Part shown: piece after piece, positions 14,433 to 24,217 of the stretch
Layout of the letters: each line of letters starts with the position of its first letter
Numbering within the stretch: the stretch's first letter is position 1
From: Alnus glutinosa
Lineage: Eukaryota > Streptophyta > Magnoliopsida > Fagales > Betulaceae
DNA: 64,000 nt
Assembly (NCBI RefSeq): GCF_958979055.1
Contig: NC_084894.1
Span: 28,653,616-28,717,615 of the forward strand
Reading direction: 5' to 3'
Made by a program: the position numbers and the translations under genes
Notes under the pieces: generated by a model
Seen by the model: the letters and a program-made list of their open reading frames with translations, nothing else
Database searches by the model: none
What the model was told of the DNA's origin: nothing

Positions 14433-15115
14433 TGTTGGGAATAATTCCCATTGCCCATCTAAAGAATTATGAGTCTTCATGTCAGTCCCGGCCCAAGAAG
14501 AATTAGCGGCTGTAAAGCCGAGACAACAAGACTCCCAAGTAGTCCTATCCTGAGATCCTGGGAGATAGACACTAAATAGTCATCCCCGTAAAAGCTATTC
14601 CTGAAAATACGCGACAGGAGGTATATCCTAATTGAGTCCTGAGAATGCAGACATCCCGAGATCGAGAGTCAGTTCGTTCATCCTAAGCTCAAGACAAGCA
14701 TGTCTAGCTCGGGAACTCAGGTCCAATAGATCCGGTAATAGTCCGGTTCCCAATAAAATTGGGATAGGGCTCTTAGTCAAAATCTAATCTCTGAAGATCT
14801 GTGATCAGCCTGAAGATCCGAACCAGATCCTACGTCTATTAAGGAATCGGAGTCCAAATAGAACTCTAATTACACTCCTAAGTTAAGAAGGAGCAGGAAA
14901 ATCTAATTCAGGTTGACCTCTACCTATTTGCCTATAAATAGGTCCATACCCTGGGTATAAACACCAGATTGATTATTTTATATATTGAGCATACTTTTCT
15001 CTCAGAAGCTAATTTAGGCATCGAGGTGAGATCCCCAGAAGGGTCTCTTAATTTTTATTGTTTTGCAGTATTCTTTGAAAGCGTGAAGAACGTGCAGTTC
15101 ATACCATATATACCA
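14433..15115 (+). mobile_element. Putative solo LTR
   Basis: Starts TGTTGGGAATAATTCCCA. It has a TATA-like CCTATAAATAGG near 14932, and a possible end at TACCA (15111-15115). The flanks AAAAT and AAAAC would be an imperfect 5-bp target duplication. No retrotransposon coding sequence adjoins it. The GC content and style differ from the surrounding AT-rich DNA. The exact right end is uncertain. Confidence 0.45.
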
Positions 15116-15719
15116 AAAACTATCCTAACAAGAATGATGTTAGCTAGACTTGCATCTCGTCTACCCTTTGTGTTTAGAGGACATGGGAAAGAAAACAACC
15201 GAAACCATCTTTCATTCCTCCAGTACTCAATTTTATTTTATTTTTTTGCTGTACATCCTACCCTACTAATAGGGGTGACAATTTATGTTCACGTGTCATG
15301 TCAACGCATGGGTATAATATTATATAAGCTAATAATAACGCAATACATTTAATTAAACAGGTCAAACTTTTAAACTCTAACTTGCTAATAGCGCAACTTT
15401 TCTTTGTTGTCACAAGTCACGACAGAGTATGTATTGCAATTCATTTTGAATTAGTAGTGTCCTGAATTGCAACCCCTCCACTCCCATGATTTCTTCAAAT
15501 CCAAATGTAAATTTTTGAGAAATCCTACGTACAAGGTCCTCATCATAGTCTGCTCTTCAAGTACAAATGTTTTTGCAATACATGGCTCTAATTGTTCAAC
15601 TGAGGTCATAAGAAAACATATAACTAGTTGAGGCACACATGATATGATAATCAGAATTCCTTTGAGATGTGACATTCTCAAAAAAGAAAGACAACTTTCG
15701 AACGGGCTTCCATTTCTCA

Positions 15720-15854
15720 TCATTTGTAAAACTCAAAGTCAGTATGGGGCTTCTTCACATTGGTTTTGTAACCCTTTTCAAAGTCCTTTGGTAGTATCAC
15801 ATATCTGTTTTTCCGAACTGCATGCATTCCTGTCTCTTGACAAATAGCTGCAAT
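15720..15854 (-). pseudogene. RPT3: Isolated last exon of RPT3 (26S proteasome ATPase)
   Basis: 135 nt, exactly the length of the last exon of the intact RPT3 gene at 38918-39052. It encodes the same 44-residue C-terminal segment, starting IAAICQ and ending with the FEFYK tail and a stop. It keeps the acceptor AG. There are three substitutions relative to the intact gene (A to T, R to K and D to H). None of the five other RPT3 exons is present between here and 20 kb. It is therefore a gene remnant left by a segmental duplication, not a gene. The open frame suggests the duplication is not very old. Confidence 0.9.
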
Positions 15855-15910
15855 CTGTGAACAGCCACAAGAAATTTGGTTGGTTTTTTCTTTTCTTTTC
15901 TTTTTTTAAA

Positions 15911-15953
15911 TGCCAATGAGCTTTAGCTCAAATGATACTTCCTCCCTTTGTAG
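15911..15953 (+). mobile_element. Truncated tRNA-derived SINE (box A part only)
   Basis: Matches the left end of the SINE at 39231-39352 through the box A region (TAGCTCAAATG) and then breaks off. It sits in the remnant of the same RPT3 intron, so the SINE was present before the duplication. Confidence 0.7.
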
Positions 15954-15960
15954 CAATATA

Positions 15961-16639
15961 TACAATAAGTATATATATACATTAGCTGCATTTCAAAGTG
16001 TCTTGATCCACCACAAAGCATACAGCTCTCAGGGTCTCCTTAATCTGTTGTAGCCAAAAGTGACTTCCATCTATTCACTTTTTGCGCAAATGAGTCCTAC
16101 AAAGAAGATCATAATTGTCAAGTATCTAAGGAGTAGAAAACATATTAGATCAATAGAGACAAATTTAACTAATGTACGTGGTACCAAACAAGAACTCTGA
16201 TTGTTGACATGAATACTTTTTATGTAAAAGCAAGAAGAAGCAATTGCAATACAAGTATTCCTGCTTTCATATTCAATTTCACCACCAAATGCATTAGATC
16301 AATTAACAATATTTTCTCTTTCCAGTTCTACCCGTCATAAGCTAAATCTCAGCCAAGATATCAACTGAATAGTGAATGACCTTTAGTATTGGCAAGTTTT
16401 CCCCCTTGTTTCGGGGACAAATTTTCTTCTAGTTCTTGCTTACTCATGAAAAAACTTTTGTCTCAGCTATCAAAAATCAATAAGTTGTTAAAATTTAAAA
16501 ACAGAGCAGGAAAAAATTGAGCTTGAGAGGAACTAACATAGCCACTTAAGTTTGGGGTGAGAACCTTTGACAATAATGTACTTATCAATATGCCATAGCT
16601 CCCCACAATAATCGAAGCAAATACTTTTCAATTGTTTTT
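15961..16639. other. Intergenic, no gene seen
   Basis: AT-rich sequence with no supported gene. Confidence 0.5.
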
Positions 16640-16880
16640 ATTAAATTTTATTTTTTTAAAAAAAATATAGGGTCAATAGCGTCAACAAAAAAGTCGACGT
16701 TGTTGGCCTATTATCAGCGTCGACCTGAATGTCGACGCGGATGGTATATTATTAGCAGTGCAATTAATGTCGCCGCTATTTGTTTTTTCACATTAACCCG
16801 CACACGGCAAAATTTTCCGACAGGTTATTAGCGGCGACATATTAGCGTCGACGCTAATATTAACTTGTATTTAGGATTAG
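16640..16880. repeat. GCGTCGAC-rich repeat, possible DNA-transposon remnant
   Basis: Several copies of TCGACG and GCGTCGAC/GCGGCGAC words occur in both orientations in an otherwise AT-rich area. Clusters like this resemble subterminal repeats of plant DNA transposons. I could not define ends. Confidence 0.35.
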
Positions 16881-17200
16881 GGTCTACTATTATCATTTAT
16901 ATTTTGTTAATAACAAATATATTTAGAGATCATTTTTTAGATTCAATTAATACTTCTACTTTCTTTTCTTTTCTTTTTTTAAGTTTTTCATATCCAAAAG
17001 CATATTTTCTAGTAGACATTTATAATTAAAAAATTTACAAATTAAATAAACACAATTTATATAAAAAAAAATATTATGACTAGAATAAAATAGATTTTAA
17101 AAATAGAACAATAAAAAATGATTTTTCAAATGAACTATTTCGAATTCTCTTTAATCATTATGATATGATTATCTAACACTTTTAAGCTGCACAAGGAAAG
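16881..17200. other. Intergenic, no gene seen
   Basis: AT-rich with C/T runs. No gene. Confidence 0.5.
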
Positions 17201-18830
17201 AAAAATTAGTGTAAAAATATTTTTTAAAATCGAATAAAAAAAAATTAATGCAATTGATTAGTTGAGGTTGTGATAACTAATCTTTCTTTTCTTTTCTTTC
17301 TTTTCTTTTTTTTTATCACTGATCATATATTGAATGATTTTAAGGACTTAAATAGTAAATTATTGAGAAATAATGAAATCAAAGAAGACGAGAGGAATTT
17401 AAGTTTGAATAAGACATTTTTTTTTTAACAAATAGAATGTGCTATTATTAATACTGAAAAAGCCCGAAGGCATACATCTTGAGAACAGAGGGACAAGACC
17501 CCCTACACTCTAAGTCAGAAGGATCTGACTTAAAAAACAATTGCTTAGGCAAAAACACAAACCCTACAAGAACAACATTTGAGCCTCTCTTTACAATAAC
17601 GCACAATCTAAAAAGAAAAGAGGGCGGATCTAACTACAAGCTAATAGATATTTCAATAAAATTTGAGCAATACAAAAGCAGGCTGTGACTAGAGAAACAA
17701 AGGAAAAACACAAAACAAACAAAAGAACCCAATTTCAACCGACAGCAGGGGCTATTTTTGTCGAAAATCGGCGCGTCTCCCAGAAGATGACAAAAATGCA
17801 TAAATTTGGCATCAAAATTATAAATGAAGATGAAAGTCCAGCCATGCACTTCGTCGATGACATAGACCAGATCAGCCTCTCCCCTACCAGTTGTCTTGAA
17901 GCTTTCTGCCTGAACAAAAGAAAAGAAAATGAAAAGCAAACAAACATAAACCACCATAGCCCTAAGAGGACTAGGGGAAGATCGACCACCATCAAATCTA
18001 TCAGGAGGAACAAAACTTCACAGCTCTAATAGTTAGGAGAGACCTAACCTCCATTGATTCACACCAGAGGTACAAAAAACACTCCATAGCCCTAAAAAAG
18101 CTAAGAGGTAACCACCACCGGGAGGAGGGAGGCGTGAAACCTCCCTCCCCCGACGAAATTTTTTCAAAGTAACCAACTCTCTCTAAAGGAGAGAACGAGA
18201 GCTTCAGAGAGAGGCGGCTAATTAAAAAATTGTGTTAGTATAAGGAACGCTCTTAATTAAGTTTGAATAAGACTTCAATAGGGAAATTGATAAAAACTTA
18301 TAAAGAGAGGGGTTTGTACTTGAATAAAATATTTAGACTTTCCATCTTCTTCACATTTATTTATTTTTTTTTTCATCATATTTTCAAAGTTGGACTCCAA
18401 TCATGAATGCATATGTAAAAGAGAAGGACAAAAAAAAAAAAAAAAAAATCTATATCTCACACAATGATATTAATAAATTTCATAATTACTTTTCTATCAT
18501 AAATTTGGAGCCTTAATTAAAGAATATTGATGGTAAATTTGGGGCCTTTGGGATTTTATACTTTTTGGCATTGTTTACGTAATCAATGGCGCTATTGAGA
18601 TATGAGTATCAAAACGTTCCACTGGACAATTGAGATATTTTCCTTAAAAGCTATAGTAACCTCCCTTCTCGAATCATAGAGTTGGCTAGCTTGTAGTTGA
18701 ACACTAAGCAACAGCCGGCACGTTTTTCTTCCTGAGCAAATACATCAGCACAAACGAAGAAACTAGACAAAGAACACACCGGAAACAAAAGAAAACTAAA
18801 CAAACAAAACACCTGTCTTTTGGAGGCAGA
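17201..18830. repeat. Duplicated flank, copy A (partner of 27998-32600 and 37040-37580)
   Basis: After removing one LINE from copy A and several transposons from copy B, the two run parallel. In copy A, sequence matching 32600 joins near 18540 to sequence matching 37040. The F-box gene region present in copy B is therefore missing here. Confidence 0.85.
17416..18256 (-). mobile_element. Short LINE insertion with a 17-bp target duplication
   Basis: The flanks carry a 17-bp direct repeat, TTAAGTTTGAATAAGAC, at 17399-17415 and 18257-18273. A T-run follows the left copy, so the element is in minus orientation with a poly(A) tail. The aligned partner at about 28660 has a single copy of the target. 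At 841 bp, with a CT-rich leader and a 3' tail, it looks like an internally deleted L1-type element. It has no intact reading frame. Confidence 0.8.
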
Positions 18831-19616
18831 CTGTGTAAGTAGTTTCTCCGGAATAGTCCTATCCTGTTTTCATCTGGCCTGTGAAATTTACAATTACTAG
18901 TGAGAAAGTACCAGAAAATAAAAAACCAGATAAATTAATTGGTCTACAAAACACAAACACACGTTAGCGCATGAAAGAAGAGCAAAGAAGCTCTCCATAC
19001 CATTTTCTGTAATTTAATTTAAATAGTGAAATAATAGCCTTATAAAATTAAACAATAAGGATGGATGGCATATGATGGGGCTTTTGCACGGTTTAGGAAG
19101 GAGAGCCTATGTCAAAAAGCATCTGCCTGACTAATTTCACTAACTTCATTGTTGCTTTGTTGTTTCTTTTTTTAGCTTAGTTTTGGCCATATAAACCAAT
19201 CAAGTGAATTCGACAACAAAGATAACACCAAACTTGTCAGCATTATGCAATTCCTGGTCATATAGTTACTGCAGTCTAAGTCTTGTGATAGGCATTGCAG
19301 GGGATTCACAGGTGTATAAAATCTCTTAACCCGAATCCCTGAAACTTTGTTAGAAAGTTTGCTAGAAAGTAACAAAGGTTGGGAAGTCTTTGCAGTATGT
19401 TTTGTGTGTTCACTCGGTGCCTTCCGATTCTATAAACTCCCTCGTCTGCTTGTCTGAGACAAAGTGCGACTTGGTGCCACTACAAAGCAGAGATTTCTGG
19501 GCGAGTAGAAGGGCCTACAACGGTTACCATACATCTATGCCATGTCCACAAGTATACCATTGGTGAAGCAACCTTTAATTATGTACATTTAGCAGATGAC
19601 TAGTACGTGAGCATAC
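18831..19616. other. No gene identified
   Basis: Lies 3' of the E3-ligase exon fragment on the minus strand. I looked for further exons of that gene (a C-terminal RING) and found none. Confidence 0.5.
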
Positions 19617-19940
19617 CTCAATGTGGTTTTGGAGGTTCTTAGCCTCGTCTAATTCCTGTTGCAGCTCAGCTACCTTGCACTTCTCTCTCTCATGCTCTTC
19701 CTGCAACAACGCCTTTTGACCCTCCCATGACTGGGCCTTTTTCAGAGCTATCTGCTCCCTCTCCACTACTTCCTGATAACTTGCAGCTGACTCCAAAGCC
19801 CGTAATTTAGCAGCATCTAACTCCGTCTTCAGCACTGAATTTTCCACATCAAACCTGCGAAAAGTAGAATTAAGTATCTCAACTTGGCCAGTGGCATTAC
19901 TCAAGGCATTCTCCATCTCAGACACCACGCTGGTCCTTGC
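19617..19940 (-). pseudogene. Exon fragment of an RF298/RF4-like E3 ubiquitin ligase gene
   Basis: The minus strand encodes a coiled-coil segment: SEMENALSNATGQVE, then a DVENSVLK stretch, KLRALESAAS, a SWEGQKALLQEE stretch and ELQQELDEAKN. This pattern matches the central coiled coil of plant putative E3 ligases RF298/RF4 and the related MND1-interacting protein. A donor-like GAG|GTATGC follows at 19617. A TGA interrupts the frame just upstream, and no neighbouring exons (including the RING) are visible. I read it as a solitary exon fragment. It lies in the same orientation as the Piezo fragment next to it. The family call rests on recognition of the coiled-coil motif. Confidence 0.65.
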
Positions 19941-20194
19941 CATAGGCATTCATTCCTCTTGCTAAAATAGTTGGCTTGATTTCATGGTTCCAATCTTCCA
20001 ATATATTTTAATACACTAACAGAATTCCACATTTCTTTCAATTTTTTATTGTTGTCCTCTCTATAACGATGATAATGACAAAGAACAAAGATAATGATGA
20101 TAAAAGACTAATTGTAATATAATACAAAAGGTAATCAATGGTACTATAATATCAAAGGTTAGGGGAATGCTAGGGATAATGACAAAGAACTCAC
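19941..20194. other. Spacer between two gene fragments
   Basis: AT-rich sequence between the E3-ligase fragment and the Piezo fragment. No feature seen. Confidence 0.5.
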
Positions 20195-20575
20195 CTTCAG
20201 CCAGTCATACATGGTCAAAGATGTTGCTGTGCACGACCAGTCAGTACACATCGCAATTCATATACGAAGGGCAGAGCACGATAAAGTCTATAGCCTAAGT
20301 AATTAATTCGTGAAACTTCACTGGTCAAGAACTGCTGATACAAGGTGCTTTTGTGAGGAATCCCGTATCGAATTTGTATAGCCTGCAGAGCTAAAGAAGT
20401 GGCTTTAGCAATATATATAGCACGAAGTGCTAACCCTCCTGTTGGGAAGGCTCCATGTGCCAAGCATACTCTGTAACCGAATACGTGAAGAGGATGAGAA
20501 GGTAGAAAACAACTTTTCCTGTTGCGAAGCAACAGAGATAAATTATGCGACGAAGAAAAAGATAATCTGCAGGGA
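20195..20575 (-). pseudogene. Piezo mechanosensitive channel exon fragment (left arm)
   Basis: The minus strand encodes a segment with YSVTEYAWHMEPSQQ, then GLALRAIYIAK, RYGIPHKSTLYQQFLTSE and GYRLYRALPFVYELRCVL, followed out of frame by SLTMYDWLK. This order matches a conserved segment of plant Piezo channels. The exon is bounded by acceptor-like CTGCAG (20576-20581) and donor-like AAG|GTGAG (20195). It has at least two frameshifts: one near MEPSQQ and one where the expected GAC codon lost a base after RCVL. No other Piezo exons are in the window. Most of it lies inside the left arm of the palindrome; the last 38 bp lie outside it. Confidence 0.72.
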
Positions 20576-20800
20576 ATAGGCATTCAACCTAGTTAGGAAG
20601 CTAACATGCATATCCCAGCCAGACTACCCATAAAAAATGCAAAGAACTAATTATTAATCTAACATACTTCTCCCAAGTAAAAAAAAAAAAAATGTTTCTC
20701 TCGCCGGAAACACTAATGTTGTATTATTCTGGGATTTGTTTTCCGATGGGAGCGGTCGACGCGAAGGAACGTGTTGTCCTATCATTCACTGAATGGAATT

Positions 20801-20912
20801 CACGTGGACCGCCAGCGTGTAAATTAGATGACGCGGAGTCACAGTGACGTCAGTTTACTGACGTCACGCTTATAAAGATTTCACAATTCGCTCCAGCAAA
20901 CCTCTATAAATA
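20801..20912 (+). promoter_or_regulatory. Promoter of left acidic gene: G-box, paired TGACGTCA, TATA box
   Basis: CACGTG is at 20801-20806. Two TGACGTCA sites at 20845-20852 and 20859-20866 form a near-palindrome, and TATAAATA is at 20905-20912. TGACGTCA and CACGTG are classic plant bZIP sites. The layout recurs in other copies of the family, so it is unlikely to be chance. Confidence 0.7.
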
Positions 20913-21022
20913 CTGCATAGTCTGCATGCATTCAAAAATAAAGTGGAGGAGAAACGAAGTGGAAGAGAAACTTGAGAGCAGGAAAAAATGAAAGTTGAGG
21001 AGAAAGTTGAAGAGCAAGAGCT

Positions 21023-21652
21023 ATGGTTGGAGGAGGTGCCTTAAACGAAAATGGAGAGAAAGCTGTAGGAAACGAAATAAATGAGAATGAAGTAGGAGGT
21101 ATGGGAAACAAAAATGAAAGAGAAGCTGTGGGAAATGGAATAAACGAAAATGGAGGAGAAGCTATAAAAAACGAAATAATTGAAAATGAAGGGGAAGTGG
21201 TAGGAAACGAAATAAATGAAAATGAAGTAGGAGGTATGCCAAACGAAAATGGAGGAAAAGTTGTGGGAGACGAAAATGAAAGAGATGCTATGGTCGGAGT
21301 CGATGCCGAAAACGAAAATGGAGGAGATGAAATTGGCAAATGGAATTATTATGTGCCGAGTTTTGGGTTTTTAATTCACCTATATGACTTTCTTGAACGG
21401 GACGATCTGCCACCTTGGGATGAGCCTCGGAATGATGATGATGATTATTATGAACCAGAAATTCCTCTTCATTACGACAACTATAATGAATACCACGAGG
21501 CCATGAACGCATTGAACGTAGAATATGATGAAGACGTCGAGGATGAAAATGATGAAGACGTGATGGATGAAGATGAGGATGGAGCCGGAGTTGAAGATAT
21601 TGGCGGAGATGAAAATGATGTTGGAGGCGAAGAGCTTGGCCAACCCAATTAG
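21023..21652 (+). CDS. Acidic repeat protein, left palindrome copy, shortened by an early stop
   Basis: I do not recognise this family. The 209 codons encode an N-terminal half built from imperfect repeats of a GNEINENE-type unit. A central aromatic segment follows (WNYYVPSFGF, then PPWDEPRNDDDD and PEIPLHYDNYNEY), and then a very acidic D/E/N tail. There is no signal peptide, membrane helix or cysteine pattern. Compared with the right-arm copy, a TAG replaces a CAG (Gln) at 21650-21652. Without it the frame would run to a TAA at 21737-21739. Two short upstream ATG frames lie between the TATA box and this ATG. It converges with the right-arm gene. Low-complexity sequence makes long chance frames likely, so protein function is uncertain. 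Confidence 0.5.
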   Translation: MVGGGALNENGEKAVGNEINENEVGGMGNKNEREAVGNGINENGGEAIKNEIIENEGEVVGNEINENEVGGMPNENGGKVVGDENERDAMVGVDAENENGGDEIGKWNYYVPSFGFLIHLYDFLERDDLPPWDEPRNDDDDYYEPEIPLHYDNYNEYHEAMNALNVEYDEDVEDENDEDVMDEDEDGAGVEDIGGDENDVGGEELGQPN

Positions 21653-22102
21653 CAAGAAGCTCCAAGGACTCTACCCATAGAAGATCAAATTTCAGTGAAA
21701 AGAATATCGAATTTTGATGATGATGATGATGATGAGTAAATTGAGTAAATTGAGTATCTTACTTTGTTAATAAATTGGAACTTGTGTTCTCCTATGTTAA
21801 TACATCTAGGTTGAACTAACGTAACATTTGTTCAACTTTGTATTTCTTACTTTGTTAATAAAGTTCGAGTTTGTCCAAAAAAATTAATTTTTATATAGAG
21901 AGTACAATACTCTATATAAAAATTAATTTTTATATATTATCACTATACTCTCTGTATAAAAATTAATTTTTTTTGGACAAACTCGAACTTTATTAACAAA
22001 GTAAGAAATACAAAGTTGAACAAATGTTACGTTAGTTCAACCTACATGTATTAACATAGGAGAACACAAGTTCCAATTTATTAACAAAGTAAGATACTCA
22101 AT

Positions 22103-22822
22103 TTACTCATCATCATCATCAAAATTCGATATTCTTTTCACTGAAATTTGATCTTCTATGGGTAGAGTCCTTGGAGCTTCTTGCTGATTGGTTTGGCCAG
22201 GCTCTTTGCCTCCAACATCATTTTCATCTCCGCCAATATCTTCAACTCCGGCTCCACCCTCATCTTCATCCATCACGTCTTCATCATTTTCATCCTCAAC
22301 GTCTTCATCATATTCTACGTTCAATGCGTTCATGGCCTCGTGGTATTCATTATAGTTGTCGTAATGAAGAGGAATTTCTGGTTCATAATAATCATCATCA
22401 TCATCATCATCATTCCGAGGCTCATCCCAAGGCGGCAGATTGTCCCGTTCAAGAAAGTCATATAGGTGAATTAAAAACCCAAAACTCGGCACATAATAAT
22501 TCCATTCGCCAATTTCATCTCCTCCATTTTCGTTTCCGGCATCGACTCCGACCATAGCATCTCCTTCATTTTCGTCTCCCACAACTTTTCCTCCATTTTC
22601 GTTTGGCATACCTCCTACTTCATTTTCATTTATTTCGTTTCCTACCACTTCCCCTTCATTTTTAATTATTTTGTTTTCTATAGCTTCTCCTCCATTTTCG
22701 TTTATTCCATTTCCCATAGCTTCTCCTTCATTTCCGTTTCCCATACCTCCAACTTCATTCTCATTTATTTCGTTTCCTACAGCTTTCCCTCCATTTTCGT
22801 TTAGGTCACCTCCTCCAACCAT
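22103..22822 (-). CDS. Acidic repeat protein, right palindrome copy, intact 239 codons
   Basis: This is the only fully open member of the family here. It starts MVGGGDLNENGG and ends SNFDDDDE. The order is: Asn/Glu/Gly repeats (residues 1-100), a single aromatic module with PSFGF, PPWDEPRND, an Asp run, YYEPEIPLHYDNYNEY and NVEYDEDVEDE, then a D/E-rich tail. It is strongly acidic and should be disordered outside the aromatic module. Its promoter (22933-23044) has a TATA box, a perfect 24-bp palindrome with two TGACGTCA sites, and a G-box. Related broken copies form the array at 54-63 kb. I know no family match. It could be a real lineage-specific gene or conserved repeat DNA with a chance frame. 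Aligned copies differ by whole GAT codons as well as point changes, which mildly favours a coding past. Confidence 0.55.
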   Translation of the reverse strand: MVGGGDLNENGGKAVGNEINENEVGGMGNGNEGEAMGNGINENGGEAIENKIIKNEGEVVGNEINENEVGGMPNENGGKVVGDENEGDAMVGVDAGNENGGDEIGEWNYYVPSFGFLIHLYDFLERDNLPPWDEPRNDDDDDDDYYEPEIPLHYDNYNEYHEAMNALNVEYDEDVEDENDEDVMDEDEGGAGVEDIGGDENDVGGKEPGQTNQQEAPRTLPIEDQISVKRISNFDDDDE

Positions 22823-22932
22823 AGCTCTTGCTCTTCAACTTTCTCCTCAACTTCTATTTTTTCCTGCTCTCAAGTTTCTCTTCCACTTCGTTTCTCCTCC
22901 ACTTTATTTTCGAATGCATGCAGACTATGCAG

Positions 22933-23044
22933 TATTTATAGAGGTTTGCTGGAGCGAATTGTGAAATCTTTATAAGCGTGACGTCAGTCGACTGACGTCA
23001 CTGTGACTCCGCGTCATCTAATTTACACGCTGGCGGTCCACGTG
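22933..23044 (-). promoter_or_regulatory. Promoter of right acidic gene with a perfect 24-bp bZIP palindrome
   Basis: Read on the minus strand: CACGTG at 23039-23044, then two TGACGTCA sites inside a perfect palindrome at 22978-23001, then TATAAATA at 22933-22940. The spacing to the TATA box matches the left-arm copy. Confidence 0.72.
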
Positions 23045-23281
23045 AATTCCATTCATCGAATGATAGGACAACATGTTCCTTCGCGTCGACCACTCCCATT
23101 GGAAAACAAATCCCGGAATAATACAACAATAGTGTTTCCAGCGAGAGAAACATCTTCTTTTTTTTTTTACTAGGGAGAAGTATGTTAGATTAATAATTAG
23201 TTCTTTCCATTTTTTTATGGGTAGTCTAGCTGGGATATGCATGTTAGCTTCCTAACTAGGTTGAATGCGTATTCCCTGCAG

Positions 23282-23621
23282 ATTATCTTTTTCTTCATCG
23301 CATAATTTATCTCTGTTGCTTCGCAACGGGAAAAGTTGTTTTCTAACTTTTCAACCTCATCCTCTTCACGTATTCCGTTACAGAGTATGCTTGGCACATG
23401 GAGCCTTCCCAACAGGAGGGTTAGCACTTCGTGCTATATATATTGCTAAAGTCACTTCTTTAGCTCTGCAGGCTATACAAATTCTATAAGGGATTCCTCA
23501 CAAAAGCACCTTGTATCGGCAGTTCTTGACCAGTGAAGTTTCACGAATTAATTACTTAGGCTATAGACTTTATCGTGCTCTGCCCTTCGTATATGAATTG
23601 TGATGTGTACTGACTTGTCGT
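23282..23621 (+). pseudogene. Piezo exon fragment (right arm)
   Basis: Inverted partner of 20195-20575. It starts just after CTGCAG (23276-23281) and reads through TYSVTEYAW-like, GLALRAIYIAK and GYRLYRALPFVYEL motifs, with frameshifts. It has extra stops (after AIQIL and after VYEL) not shared with the left arm. It breaks off at the duplication junction near 23621, before the donor site. Confidence 0.72.
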
Positions 23622-24217
23622 TCTTGTTAATGGAAGCTTTTTATCCCATGGGAGTTCTTGTTCGAAACCAGGGCAAAAGCTGCTACATATGTAATGCCTT
23701 CCGGTGAGAAACTGTGACAAGGTGTTTCCTTATAGATTGAAGAGGGCAAGGATAAATAAAAAATTAAAAAAGTACAATAAAATTATTTGCTACCAAAATG
23801 AGACCTAATTATCAGAAGTACATGACACAAGTTATTATCACTTTAACAACCCATCATCAAATGTGTCATTGACCAAGTGCACCATGATTTCATATATCTT
23901 GCCGAAGTGTAGAAAAATCAAGATGATCATCTCTCACAATACTAACTATTGAATAGAAAAATTCAGGAAAGAAGAATTTTCTTTTGGAAATGCAGTAATT
24001 ATAATCTTGAATTCTCACCTGTAGGTATTAAGGCAAACAACACTAGTTTTCATAAGTGATCAAGTTCCCAGCTTGATCTTTTTGTATTGGTCCACAGCAG
24101 TGCATGTGTCCATTCATTTGTTCATGTGGTCAGAGTTAATAGTTTAACTCTTATAATCTTAAAACAAGATAAAGGATTACCCAAAACTAAAAGAAATAAA
24201 GGGGGGATATTGCATAC

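Larger units (their letters stand above)
15360..15960. repeat. Duplicated RPT3 3' segment, partner of 38590-39260
   Basis: Aligns in the same orientation with the last RPT3 exon, its 3' flank and part of the preceding intron, including the start of a SINE. Homology stops near 15955, within the SINE. Confidence 0.85.
20233..23621. repeat. Large near-perfect inverted repeat (palindrome), arms about 1.67 kb
   Basis: The left arm (20233-21904) and right arm (21944-23621) are inverted copies with only scattered differences, separated by about 40 bp. Each arm holds, from outside in, a Piezo fragment, a promoter with paired TGACGTCA sites, and an acidic repeat gene pointing to the centre. A transcript through the centre could fold into a long hairpin. 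Confidence 0.93.

Noticed and set aside
20932-21665. Several 90-135-codon frames antisense to the acidic gene (Phe/Ser/Pro-rich or His-rich)
   Set aside because: They mirror the low-complexity GAA/GAT repeats of the acidic gene and recur in every copy as shadows. They show no independent start context or domain.
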